DNA of 64,000 nucleotides from Cloeon dipterum (GCF_949628265.1 NC_088786.1:15934001-15998000), one strand, 5' to 3'. Shown: positions 16,801 through 29,089, counted from the first letter of the stretch. A program made the numbers and translations. Notes: generated from the sequence alone by a model not told the origin.

Positions 16801-19800
16801 GTGTTGAGAAGTGAAGCAGACCAAGTGAAAAATCCAGAATTGAAAGACCTCCTGCCATACGGATTCGCCATCCATCACGCTGGAATGACCAGAGTTGACA
16901 GGACCCTTGTTGAAGACTTGTTTGCAGACAGGCATATTCAGGTCTTGGTTTCTACTGCCACCTTAGCTTGGGGTGTCAATTTACCCGCCCACACTGTAAT
17001 CATCAAAGGCACTCAGGTTTACAACCCCGAGAAGGGACGCTGGACAGAGTTAGGCGCGCTTGATGTTTTGCAGGTAAACTTTGATTTGTAGGAGTAGGTG
17101 TCAGATGATTGAAACACGACAAGTTATTCAACTTCTTTTTAACTTTATATATCACAAAATTAAAAAGAGGTCTTGAAATCTGGTTGCTCGTAAGATTTAG
17201 CAAGTTATCATTTTTTTCATCAAAGTGACAAAATGAAACAGGGAAGGTATGAGAAATTATTTCAGTTTACAAGCGCTGTAGCGCTTCGCGTCGATTGTAG
17301 GGGCAACTACCAACCCCCCAAACACCGAGCGGGGGCGCTCCGGGGCCCCCCCGAGCACCGGAGGGGGCCGACGGCGCCTTCGGCGCCGGAAACGCCGAGA
17401 ACGCCGGCAGATTGAGAGATTTCAGGTCGGCCACCCTGAGAAAGGTCGCAGGGGAGGTAGAGGGGGTGCGCGCCCCGGCGGGACGCCTCCGGGGAGGGGT
17501 TGCGCGCGAAAATCGGTCCGCCGGTCGGTTGGTCGCGCGGCGGAGACCGTGGCGCTCAATTCGAGGGTTTCAGGTCGGGGGACCCTGAGAAAGGTCGGCG
17601 GGGGTTGTTGGGGGGTGCGCGCGAAGGCGAGACGCCTCCGGAGAGGGTTCGCGCGCGAAAATCGCTCCGCCGGTCCGTTGGGTGGGCGGCGGAGAGCGTG
17701 GCGGTCATTTCGAGAGTTTCAGGTCGGGGGACCCTGAGAAAAGGTCGGCCGGTCGCGGCGGGTTGAAGATCTCGGCGGGCACTTTCGAATGTGGGGTCGT
17801 GGTCGTCGCTGCGATGGATACACGATTTACGGCTAAAAAATGATTTTGAATGTGTCTTGTGCGGCGGGCGAATGCGATTCGCACTTTTTCGAACTCTAAA
17901 TGCGCCAAACGAAGCGAAATGAGTGGTTGCGGCCGGCCAAATCGCGCAGTGAAAGAGCTCAGGGTGGGCGACCTGGGGAAGGTTGGTGGACCGAAGTGCG
18001 GCTGGTGGACGCAAAGCTGCGGCCAACTTGGCGGAAAACGCCGAAAACGCCGTTAAATTCGGCCTGCGGGAGGGTCTCAGGTCGGGGGACCCTGGGGAAG
18101 GGCGGCCGGTTGCCTCAGGTTAAAGCGGTCGGCGGGCCCTTTCGAATGATGGGTCGCGGTCGATTCTGCGGCGAATACTCGAATTTTGGCAAAAATAAAT
18201 CCGTGCGGCGGGCGGAATGCATCTGCAGTGCACGCTGCGCCGCCTGCGCGAATGCGATTCGCACTTTTTCGAACTCTAAATGCGCCAAACGAAGCGAAAT
18301 GAGTGGTTGCGGGCGGCCGAATCGCGCACTGAAGGTGCTCAGGGTGGGCGACCTGGGGAAGGTTGGTGGTTTGAAGTGCGGCTGGTGGACGCAAAGCAGC
18401 GGCAAACTTGGCGGAAAACGCCGAAAACGCTGCTAAATTCTGCCTGCGGAAGAATCTCAGGTCGGGGGACCCTGGGGAAGGGCGGCCGGTTGCTTCAGGT
18501 TAAAGCGCTCGGCGGGCGCTTTCGAATGAGGGGTCGCGGTCGACCGTGCGGCGAATACTCGAATTTTGGCAAAAATAAATCCGTGCGGCAGTGTGCCGCG
18601 CCGCAGAATGTGTGTTTGCGGCGGGCGAAATGCGTCTGCTGAGCACGCTGCGCCGCTTCCGCGAACGCGATTCGCACTTTTTCGCACTCTAAATGCGCCA
18701 AAAGAAGCGAAATGAGTGGTTGCGGCCGGCCGAATCGCGCACTGAAGGTGCTCAGGGTGGGCGACCTGGGGAAGGTTGGTGGTTTGAAGTGCGGCTGGTG
18801 GACGCAAAGCAGCGGCAAACTTGGCGGAAAACGCCGAAAACGCGGTTAAATTCTGCCTGCGGAAGAATCTCAGGTCGGGGGACCCTGGGGAAGGTCGTTT
18901 GACCGCGCCAGGTTGAAGCGCTCGGCGGGCCCTTTCGAATGAGGGGTCGCGGTCGATCCTGCGGCGGAAACTCGAATTTTGGCAAAAATAAATGTGTGCG
19001 GCACGTCGCCGCGCCGCAGCACGCTGCCGCCGTGCACACGTTTTGCACACCCAAAACCGAAATTCGCCTCTAAATCGAATTTTGGAAGAGCTACGATGGT
19101 AAAAATTTGGATTCAGACCCCCGCGCACCCAGCCGTGGGTTTGCGATTGTCAAATTCGAGATTCAGCGGCGGGCGGCTCCGCGGCGCCGATGCGCGTTTT
19201 TTTAGCCTGTTCATTTTCGTGCTGGGCGAATCGCGGACTTTCGATGCGCCGCCGTGATTCGCCTATGGGCCGGATTTCCGCCAAATTCGGTTTGCGGGGA
19301 CTCTTCGCCGGGCGGAAGAGCGTGGCACAGCAATCGCGGCCGAAAAGAATTTTTTTCGGCCCGAAATCCGAATTCCTATTTCCCATGTTAAGCTTATGGG
19401 AGCTAAAAAACCCTTCCGCGCCGCGCGCCAAAGCCTACTCGTCCCTGGGTTTTCATCCGATCAGGTCGAATTCGGTCTTAAAATGTTCGGGGATAAATTC
19501 CGCATCGACTCTAGAGCCATTTTTTTGAATTTTTTTCTCAGGTCCGAAGTTATGCCTGCCCAAATGGCGCGGAAGGGAAAATGGGCAAAATTTGCCCGGT
19601 TAATAACTTTTTCGCTATGGGGCGGAAAAATCTTTTCCGCACACCGTCGGCCTCCCACAGTCGTCGCCTGCACGAATCTCGAGTTTGGGGGCCCTGGGGC
19701 CCATAGCCAAATTGCGGGGGCGCCTCAAATATCGAAAAATGACGTTTTTCAACTTTGGGGGGTCACCGCTGACCCTGGCGAGGTCACCCGGATTTCATAC

Positions 19801-22800
19801 TCTCAGGGCCTTAGTTTTTAGCCCAACCCTGAAGATTGGCTATCTTGGAATTTTCCTCAGGTCATTCGAAAAACGTGGGTTATTCTTATGGGAGCTTCGA
19901 CTTTTGCCTGTTTTTTACCCTTTCTGGGCTTCCACCTTCCGGGCGGTTCGAGCAGGATGCCAAACCCGCACATGAAAATGAAGCTAATCGCGGCCCCCGT
20001 CGAATGAGGGGTCGCGGCGGGCCGTACGTGGTCGCGGGGCTCCGCGGGGGCCCCTCGAAAAAAATAATTATTGTCCAAACCACGTTTTTGCGGCTTCTGA
20101 ATTTTATATCTCGGCTCCTATGGGACGTGCGGGCAAAAACCGGTGTGGGCCCACCTCGGGGTTAAATTCCGCTTCCGATGGCGCCGGTTTCAATCCCCCA
20201 TCCCCCTCGCACCCCCCGCCGCCCCCGGGGAACCCTCAAAAAAGGCCTTTTTCGTTTTATTTTTTTTTAAATTCGCCTATGGCAAAAATCTCGGGTTTCA
20301 CGCTTGTTTCCTGACTTTACGGCCGCCGCGCGTCGACTTTTCGGGTTTCGGCGGCGATCGCGGCCGAATTGCCGATTTTTTTACACAGAAGCATAGGGAA
20401 GCGGTTTACAAAGAGGGGGGCCCCCGGGGCCCTACGGGCCCCGGGGGAAAAACCTCCAGCACACCTTCCCCCCTCGCCCCCCCCACCCCGCCCCCCCCGC
20501 CCCCGCCCCTTGCGGGCCCAAAACTGTGATGCGATCGGGTATTGTATAGTAGGGAGATTTCTTTGCATACCAAAAATTAATTATTTGGTTGTGATAATTT
20601 TTATATCTGTAATAATAATTATAACTTAATTTTTTTAATTTATAGATGCTTGGTCGCGCTGGCAGACCTCAGTATGACACAAAGGGTGAAGGCATTTTGA
20701 TCACCAACCACAGCGAGCTGCAGTATTATCTATCTCTGCTGAACCAACAGCTTCCAATTGAGTCACAGATGATCTCCAAGCTGCCAGATATGTTGAATGC
20801 AGAAATCGTGCTGGGCTCCATCCAGAACGTTCAAGATGCAGTCACTTGGCTTGGCTACACTTACTTATACATCCGAATGCTCCGAAACCCCACTCTGTAT
20901 GGAGTCAGCTATGACATGCTCAAAGAGGACCCTCTTCTTGAGCAGCGTAGGGCCGACCTCGTCCACACTGCTGCAGTTCTCTTGGACAGATGTGGTCTTG
21001 CCAAGTATGACAGGAAAACTGGAGCACTGCAGGTGACTGAGCTGGGCCGCATTGCCAGCCACTTCTACTGCACTCATGATTCCATGTCAACATACAATCA
21101 GCTGCTGAAGCCAACCTTGAGTGAGATTGAAATTTTCAGGTATGATTGATATTAATACCATGTATAAGAGATATCTAACTATTTTGAACTTCAGGGTTTT
21201 CTCACTCTCAAGCGAATTCAGAAACATCACTGTCCGTGACGAGGAGAAGTTAGAATTGCAAAAACTGATTGAAAGAGTTCCAATTCCTATCAAAGAAGGC
21301 ATTGAAGAGCCTAGCGCAAAGGTGAACGTACTGCTGCAGGCATACATTTCTCAACTCAAGCTGGAAGGCTTTGCACTCATGTCTGACATGGTGTACATCA
21401 CACAGTCAGCTTCTCGATTAATGAGGGCGATTTTCGAAATCGGTACACTAAATTTATATTTACAATTTTCACCATTTTACTATGGCATTTTATCCACAGT
21501 CATGTTCAGAGGCTGGGCCCAGTTGGCCGACAAGACGCTCTCTCTTTGCAAAATGATTGACCGCAGAATGTGGCAGTCCATGTCTCCATTAAGACAATTC
21601 AGAAAAATGCCCGAGGAAATCGTGAAAAAAATCGAGAAGAAGAACTTCCCTTGGGAGCGGCTGTATGATTTGGGACCAAATGAAATTGGAGAACTGATTC
21701 GTGTGCCTCGACTTGGAAAGACCATTTATAGATATGTGCACCAGTTCCCTAAACTGGAGTTGTCCACACACATTCAACCCGTTACAAGGTTAAAATCCAC
21801 ATTTAGAAATCATTGTTTTGGCACACATATTTTTAGTTCCTTAAACTTACTTGATCCATTACGTTTACAGATCAACTCTTCGCGTGGAGCTCACCCTAAC
21901 GCCTGACTTTGAATGGGATGAAAAAATTCATGGCGCCTCGGAAGCTTTTTGGATCTTGGTGGAAGATGTTGACTCTGAGGTTGTTCTCCACAGCGAATAT
22001 TTCCTGCTGAAGGCCAAGTTTGCCCGTGATGTGCATCACGTCAAGTTCTTTGTGCCGGTGTTTGAGCCCCTGCCTCCTCAATATTTCCTTAGGATTGTGT
22101 CAGACCGCTGGATAGGTAAACATCAAAAACTCAATTCTTGTCTAGATTCGATACCATTAATTTTTCTTAGGCTCTGAGACACAGTTGCCAGTGACCTTCA
22201 GGCACTTGATCCTCCCTGAGAAGAACCCGCCTCCAACAGAGCTGCTTGACTTACAACCTTTGCCAATCACTGCCCTGCGAAACTCTGAATACGAGTCGCT
22301 TTACTCATTCAAGCAATTCAATCCTATCCAGACGCAGGTCTTCAATGCCTTGTACAACAGTGACGACAACGTGTTTATTGGTGCGCCCACTGGCTCTGGC
22401 AAGACGACTATTGCCGAGTTTGCTGTTCTGCGGCTCTTCTCGCAAAATCCAGAGGGGCGCTGCGTTTACCTGGTTGCAAAGGAAGCTCTGGCTCAGAATG
22501 TGTACTACGACTGGTCCAAGCGATTTGGAAATGTGTGGGGCAAAAAAGTAAGCGTTTGAAAAATATTATGAGACAGTATTGATAATCATTTCTTACTAGG
22601 TTGTCCTCCTGACTGGTGAAACAGGCACCGACTTGAAGTTGCTTGCCAAGGGTCAAATTATCGTTACAACCGCTGAAAAGTGGGATGTGCTCTCCAGGAG
22701 ATGGAAGCAGCGCAAAAATGTGCAGTCTGTTCAGCTTTTCATTGTAGACGAACTGCAGGTGAGGCATTCTAATATAATTCAAGGAGTTGAATTCTATAAT

Positions 22801-25579
22801 TAATCAATGTCTGTTGCGATCAAGAGCCATAACTTAAAATAAATTTCAGCTTCTTGGTGGAGATGATGGGCCAGTTCTGGAAGTAGTTTGCTCTCGCATG
22901 CGGTTCATTTCATCACAGCTTGAGAAGCAAATCAGGATTATTGGTTTGGGTTCTTCCATTGGGGACGCAAAGGACATGGCCGGGTGGCTTGGATGCATGG
23001 CTAATTCCACCTTCAACTTCCATCCCAGCGTGAGGCCTGTTCCTCTGGAGCTGCACATTCAGGTTTGTTTTACACTTTAGTTTTTATGGAGCTGAATTTA
23101 ATTTTTAACTGTCACTATAGGGCTTTAACATCACGCACAACCAGACAAGAATCAATTCCATGGCCAAGCCAGTGTACAATAGCATCATGAGACACAGCCG
23201 CAACAAGCCTGTCATCGTCTTTGTCCCAACAAGGAAGCAGGCGCGTTTGACAGCCATTGACATTCTCACCTACTCTGCGTCGGAAGGCAGTGCAAGTCAG
23301 TTCTTGCGTGCCCATGTTGACGACCTGAAGCCGTTTTTGGACAAATTGTCAGACAAGGTAAACAAACAAATTTAATAACTCCATGCTATCATTGATGAGC
23401 GGTTCATGATTAAAATTTCATATATTTTTCTTTGATAACAAATGATTTTTTAAACATTCGCAGACTTTGAAAGAGACTCTATCTCAAGGCGTCGCTTACA
23501 TCCACAAGGGCCTAAGCTACACAGACACCAAGATCGTTGAGCAGCTGTTTGAATCTGGAGCTGTTCAGGTTGCAGTGCTGACCCGAAGTCTGTGCTGGGC
23601 CACTAATATTTTCGCCCATTTGGTCGTCATCATGGACACTCAGTGCTACAATGGCAAAGTAAGCAAAGCAAAATTTTGTATTTACTTACACAATAAATTT
23701 TTTACTTTTGGTAGGTTCATGCCTACGAGGACTACCCAATCACAGACGTTCTGCAGATGGTTGGCAGGGCGAATAGACCTAAATATGATGATGACGCCAA
23801 GTGCGTGTTGATGTGTCAGACCTCCAAGAAAGATTTCTACAAGAAGTTCCTGAGCGAGCCGCTGCCAGTTGAGAGTCACTTGGACCATCGTTTGCATGAC
23901 CACTTCAACGCGGAGATTGTCACAAAGACGATTGAAAACAAACAGGACGCTGTCGATTACCTGACCTGGTCCTTCATCTACCGCAGATTGACTCAGAATC
24001 CCAATTACTATGGTCTTCAAGGCGTAACCCACCGCCACCTTTCTGACCAGCTCTCTGAGATGATTGAAAACACACTGAACGACCTGCAGCAGTCCAAGTG
24101 CATCAGCATTGAGGACGAAGTGGACTGTCAGCCGCTTAACTTGGGAATGATCGCAGCCTACTATTACATCAACTACACCACTATCGAGCTGTTCAGCTTG
24201 TCACTCAACAACAAGACCAAAATCCGCGGTCTGATTGAGATAATCTCTGCCGCCAATGAGTACGAGGACGTGCCGGTGCGGCACAGAGAGGACGTCATCC
24301 TGAAGGCGTTGGCGTCTAAGCTGCCAAACAAAGTGCCTGCCGCTAAATATAACGACCCGCACACTAAGACCAATCTGCTGCTGCAAGCGCACCTCTCAAG
24401 ACTGCAGCTGGGCGCAGAGCTTCAGCAGGATACAGAAATGATCCTCAACAAGGCCATCAGACTGATTCAGGCGTGCGTTGACGTACTCAGTTCAAATGGT
24501 TGGCTCTCACCTGCCGTGGCAGCCATGGAACTGGCGCAGATGGTGACTCAAGCCATGTGGAGCAAGGACTCGTACTTGAAGCAACTGCCTCATTTCACAC
24601 CGGTTTGTATTTATTTTTATGCTTTTAAATTTTTTTTAATCGACGTCATGGAAATTTGATTCAAAAATAGAGTGGGTTTCAAACTAAACAGCTGCTAGAG
24701 GACGTGACCATCATTATCACTGTTGATCACGCGTTTAGCTAGAAAAGACACCCTTGTTTATAATTTTTGCTGCTGTTTATAAAATAAGACTTTGTCAGCC
24801 ACATTTTACTCGGAACGCTAAATTGCTAAGTCGCTCCTTTCAGATATAGCAATAGATAGCAAATTTGTTCATCACTTAATTTGGCATGATTTCACCTTCA
24901 TAGCTAAGCATGCCAATACTTGTTATTAACTTTCTTATTAATTTCTCTCTAGGAAATCATTGAGCGGTGCTTGTCCAAAGAGGTGGAAACCGTTTTCGAC
25001 ATTATGGAGCTGGAAGATGATGCCCGCAGCAAACTGCTTCAGCTTTCTGATGCACAGATGGTGGATGTTGCTCGATTCTGCAACCGCTACCCCAATATCG
25101 AGATGAATTACGAAGTGCTGGATAAGGATGACATCCACATCGGAGACTCAGTGAATGTTGTAGTAAATCTCGAGCGTGAAGACGAAGTAACAGGCCCAGT
25201 TATAGCACCATTCTTCCCACAGGTAGTTAAACGCTGTCAATTATCGTGTCCCCAGGACCATTATCTTGTCATTGGCTCAGCGATTTGCGATTTGCTGAAC
25301 TGTGATTTGTAATTTCTCTCCAATGTGTTGCAGAAACGAGAGGAAGGCTGGTGGGTCGTAATTGGTGACCCAAAAACCAACGCCCTGCTGTCCATTAAAC
25401 GGCTCACCCTTCAGCAAAAGGCCAAGGTTAAGCTTGACTTTGTCGCTCCAAAACCGTGCGGCGACTATGAATACACTCTGTACTTCATGTCTGATGCCTA
25501 CTTGGGCTGCGATCAAGAGTACAAGTTCAAAATCAGAGTGGAAGAGCCTGAATCAGATTCGGATTCTGGAAGCGACTAG
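13859..25579 (+). CDS. Brr2: Brr2, U5 snRNP 200-kDa helicase (2137 aa)
   Basis: Twenty-five exons: 13859-13903, 13965-14300, 14361-14553, 14606-14760, 14811-15069, 15123-15282, 15331-15503, 15560-15753, 15815-15970, 16027-16197, 16252-16422, 16480-16660, 16715-17073, 20646-21139, 21195-21442, 21500-21788, 21871-22115, 22171-22547, 22600-22758, 22850-23062, 23121-23357, 23464-23658, 23715-24602, 24953-25222, 25334-25579. They total 6414 nt, within a residue or so of human SNRNP200. The first helicase cassette has the ATP loop GAGKT at residues ~505-511 and DEIH at 615-618. The second has GAPTGSGKT at ~1347-1355 but DELQ at 1452-1455, as expected for the non-unwinding regulatory cassette. Each cassette is followed by a Sec63 module, and the C-terminus is acidic. 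Brr2 unwinds U4/U6 RNA during spliceosome activation in the nucleus. The exon 7 acceptor could be 3 bp later. Intron 13 is the abnormal 3.6-kb one. Confidence 0.97.
17372..17388. repeat. 7-bp stem hairpin containing a C(TTCG)G loop
   Basis: CGGCGCC and GGCGCCG are separated by TTC. In RNA this would close on a C(UUCG)G tetraloop, an unusually stable hairpin. It lies near the left end of the GC-rich island. Confidence 0.7.
17415..17765. repeat. Tandem repeats of ~149 bp, about 2.3 copies
   Basis: The marker TTTCAGGTCGG...ACCCTGAGAAA begins near 17420, 17569 and 17718, giving spacings of about 149 bp. The sequence between markers is also shared (GTGCGCGC, GACGCCTCCGG, CGCGCGAAAATCG, CGGCGGAGA). 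The third copy is cut short where the larger repeat unit takes over. Confidence 0.85.
17760..19060. repeat. Tandem repeats of ~380-413 bp, about 3.3 copies
   Basis: The marker GCACTTTTTCGAACTCTAAA (third copy with one change) starts at 17881, 18261 and 18674, giving periods of 380 and 413 bp. Each unit also contains AAATGAGTGGTTGCG, GGGCGACCTGGGGAAGGTTGG, GGAAAACGCCGAAAACGC and TCAGGTCGGGGGACCCTGGG in the same order. A partial fourth copy (from about 18900) decays after 19050. Length differences come from short indels around 18225 and 18590-18640. The close similarity between units indicates recent amplification or gene conversion. Confidence 0.9.
20421..20447. repeat. Perfect 12-bp GC hairpin next to poly-C tracts
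   Basis: The left arm 20421-20432 (CCCCCGGGGCCC) and right arm 20436-20447 (GGGCCCCGGGGG) are perfect reverse complements around the loop TAC. A G6 run precedes it, and C-rich tracts at about 20467-20515 follow it. It is close to the right boundary of the GC-rich island. Confidence 0.9.
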
Positions 25580-25634
25580 CCGTGAGTCAAGAGCATTTTA
25601 GGAGCTGCTTTTGTTTTAGTATAATTTTTGTCAT

Positions 25635-25640
25635 AATAAA
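25635..25640 (+). terminator. Poly(A) signal of Brr2
   Basis: AATAAA lies 56 bp after the Brr2 stop codon and is followed by a T-rich stretch. This implies a very short 3' UTR. Confidence 0.7.
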
Positions 25641-25649
25641 TCACAATTT

Positions 25650-28600
25650 ATGGTGTAATTTCAAATGCCGTTCTTTCTCTTCAATCATAAAAAATCATCG
25701 TGGAGAAACTGAAAAAATGTAATGGCCAAGCAAGGACTTATTGCAGCTCCATAATGACTGCAATAATGGTTTTTAATGCTATAATTATGCTTGGCAGTGC
25801 ATTGTCAGCTATTCTCAATGTTCATATTCCAAGAGTATGAACACATAATTTCATGATGCGTTTGATCTGATTGCCACGTAAGCAGGCGAATGAACTTATC
25901 AGCAATTGTTCTTTGAAAATCCATCGTGTCTCCTTAACTATATTTCAGAGGTTTTATTGCCTCTAGGTTGCTCTCAAGAGCATCGCTTTTTGTTTGCGTA
26001 AAGAGCTGTGACAAGAATGTTGACTCCATCTCTCAGGGCAACAGTCAATTTCCTTCCGCGATCTTGACAAGAGAGCCAGAAACGTTAATTTAGGTGATTC
26101 TAGGTCGCTTAAAAATAATTGCAAGTTAATTTCTCTACAAAAATTATATATGCTGTGCTCCAACACATCAGTAAAGAACCTAGTCAAAAAATCTGTTGAA
26201 TATGATGCATTAAGTGCTGTTGATCAAGCTCAATCTGGCTGCTCGTTTTATCTGCTGACGAAACATTAAGCAATTATGCCAAATTTAAAAATACTTGATG
26301 ATCGAGAATCATCATATTAAAATAAATGAATTAACAATAGGTTAAAAAACACGATGTATAAAGGAAATGTTTGATATTTCATGAAATAATCGCTCTTTGA
26401 ACTGCCTATCTTAATCACTCTATGTTCACAACTCGTGCATGGAGATTATTTCTAATTAATATATATTTTCATACATACAAGAATTAAGCTGATTGCACTG
26501 TTGTTCCCTGATAATAAGTAAAAAAATAAAACGATTGTCGTTTAAAAGGCGTTGAACTGGTAAAGAAAGTGGCGCCTGATGGAGTTTCGTTGCCAGGCGC
26601 TCCAATTTATAAGCAACTTTTGCATTTGCACAGGCTCATTAATTTTCGCACGAGACACACGGCGACGATGATTATCAACCTGTGAAAACCTGTAATTCCG
26701 CCGGAGCATCGGCTGAGTGAGTGAATGTGCACGTTCATTGGCTCGCTCGCATCACGAGAAAGAGTGTTGTGCGAGGAAAAGAGGGTAAAAGATTACAAGC
26801 ACTGTATATATATATATACACACACACTCTGCGTTGGACAGGAACCAAGCGAGCGAGACAGGTCGCGCGATTTGGCCATGTGTTTGTTGGCAACATCAGG
26901 TTTTAAAACGCCGGCCGGCTCGAGCGGCCTGACCGACGACGGTCAGCCTACGCGAGAGTGCTGGTGCTGCTCATCCTGCAGGCGCTCGTAATCCGAGCCG
27001 CTTTTTGCCGTCATAAATCAACAAACAAGCTTCGCACTTTTGATTAGAGTGCATAAATAGATGCTGCAGCAGAGAGCGTCGGCCACTTACGCACACATAG
27101 AAGAGGTCTTTGCTGGACCTTTTTGACCCTTTCAATCAAGCCATCAGCCAGCGAAAAGAGAAAATCTTTTCTTCAATTCGGTGCCTATGGATGTAGGCGC
27201 TCCGTTATTTTCGCTCTCGGTTTAGCCTTTTTGGCGCTGTCGCACCGTCGCCTGACTGACGCTCGCTTGACTTAGGCTCCGAAAAAATATGGATACTAAC
27301 AACTGGCTGGCGAAAAAGCCTGTTTGATTGCACCAGCATTCAAGCTGGCTAGAATAACGATATTTTTAATTCTTTATTGCCCGCTGCCGGGCTCCGGAAT
27401 GGAAATTTTCGCTCGCGAAAAACATCAAATTAAGGCAATGCGCACTTAAAACAGTAGATCAGACGCCGCGCACACTGCTTTTATATTTTGTTCACGCAAG
27501 TGGTTGGCAAGCAAACGAACGTCGTGAGTCGGCGGATTTTCCCCTTGTGTGCAGTTTTCGTTATGCAAAATTGTGATTACTGCGCTTGGCCAATGTTCCT
27601 AAACAATCGATGCTGATTATTTAAAAACCCATGCCACCAACGCTTCTTCGCTCTTGCGGCAAGTTTTTTCATTGGAAGGGTAAATAGTGGCTCAGCAGAA
27701 TCACGCCACGAAAATTAATGCCATGATAGCAGGCACTGCGAAGAACTAAAGAACAAGAAATTTATCTTTGCCACATTGCGATTTGGCTTCCTGCTGTGTG
27801 GCACTTCACTCGTTTCGCCAGTCTAAAAGCTGCTTGTTAAACGGGTCAAATCTGCATGATAGCATTAAATGACAAACATTAGAGTGGAGAGCGGTTCTTG
27901 CCAGCAAAATCAATTTAATCAGATTAACGCTGCACCAAATATATTCAATACTTTAAATAGTATTGCAAGGCAAAAAATAATAATGTAATATAACTGGTTC
28001 TACCAGATACGTGTTTTTCATGTGAATGTCACGTGTTCCTCAGTAACTCCAAAACCTTGCTATTTATAAATAAATGTAAAACTCTGATCAACATCAATGT
28101 AGCTAAAGGGAACTTAAAACCTGTGAAAAACACAAATTACTTCTATTTTTCAGGTTTTTTTAGCTGCTACCTTTCACGTGTTTAACTAAAATTTAGTTTG
28201 TGAATTCATTTCCAATTGGCCTATACTAAATTTTTAATATGGTTATCACCCACATTTTTCTCCTATTTTTCCCTTTTTAGAACAGAAAAACGTAGAATAC
28301 TAGAATTAAGAAAAAAATATAAGCATTTATATCTCTCTGATATGCTATAAACTGACCGACATGAGGTCTTAGTTAGACCAAATAAAAAAAATCCATTAAT
28401 AAGGTGAGACGCATTAACTTATTATTTGAAATATTGACTCAAAAATTACTTGTCACTGGACCACTAAATCAATTATGACAGCGAGAGGCTGGTTTCTTGC
28501 TGCTAAAAAGTGAAAAACAACAACTAATACATACAGCTTCTTCTAGTTAACACTTAATCTCTAACTATACAGCACTCTTCTGTCTTGCTTTTAGCCAGCT

Positions 28601-29010
28601 GTCGTTTCATGACTTTGCACAAATTGCACATCAATAGTTTTTTTTAATCAAAATTTAAAAATAAAATCTTTTAATTCCAGCGGAATTTTAAAAAATTGTT
28701 TGGAAAGTGACTTTGTAGTAAAATACGTACTTCCTAAAAAAAAAACACCAGTTATTTATATTATTTCGATTATCTTATTTCAATTATTTATTGGTATTTT
28801 CGTATAGAACTTCCTGTTTTCCGCTGGTTTATTTTTTCTGCAAAGCATATATATGAAACGCCTGATTTCGAAAATTTAAGAAATTGGATATTAGGTAAAA
28901 GTTAAGCCATCCAGTCAGTACCTGTCAATAAAAAAGTGTGATTATACTTATTAAAATGTGGAGGGCTGAATCATCATAATTACCTGTAATATATTGACAT
29001 TGAGACGACT

Positions 29011-29089
<79 letters not shown>

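Larger units (their letters stand above)
17270..20550. repeat. GC-rich, CpG-rich repetitive island of unknown origin
   Basis: Composition changes abruptly from AT-rich intron to very GC-rich DNA with many CpGs, GCGAA/TTCGAA words, G-runs and C-runs. The left part is repetitive (separate entries) and the right part, 19060-20550, is largely unique. Recurring words across the whole island include TCAGGTC and CTATGGG/TTATGGG. Several long open frames exist on both strands, but their translations are Arg/Ala/Pro/Gly-rich, change with frame and show no domain; they follow from low stop-codon density at high GC. It is not rRNA as far as I can recognise. An unclassified satellite or transposon remnant is the best neutral description. 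Confidence 0.75.
17074..20645 (+). other. Brr2 intron 13, 3.6 kb, carrying a GC-rich insertion
   Basis: The other Brr2 introns are about 50-110 bp, apart from one of 350 bp. This one is 3572 bp, with AT-rich shoulders (17074-17265 and 20550-20645) and a GC-rich core. Donor CAG|GTAAAC and acceptor TTATAG are normal, and the exons join in frame within the first helicase cassette (...GALDVLQ then MLGRAGRP...). The gene is therefore presumably still spliced correctly across it. Confidence 0.9.

Noticed and set aside
18457..19128. 223-aa minus-strand open frame (and similar frames on both strands) in the GC island
   Set aside because: Open frames occur in several frames at once, translate to Arg/Ala/Pro-rich sequence, repeat with the DNA period and show no domain. 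They follow from high GC.
17270..20550. GC island as rDNA or bacterial contamination
   Set aside because: I recognise no rRNA core sequence and no bacterial gene structure, and the island lies between correctly phased Brr2 exons. A whole-genome search would be needed to close this.
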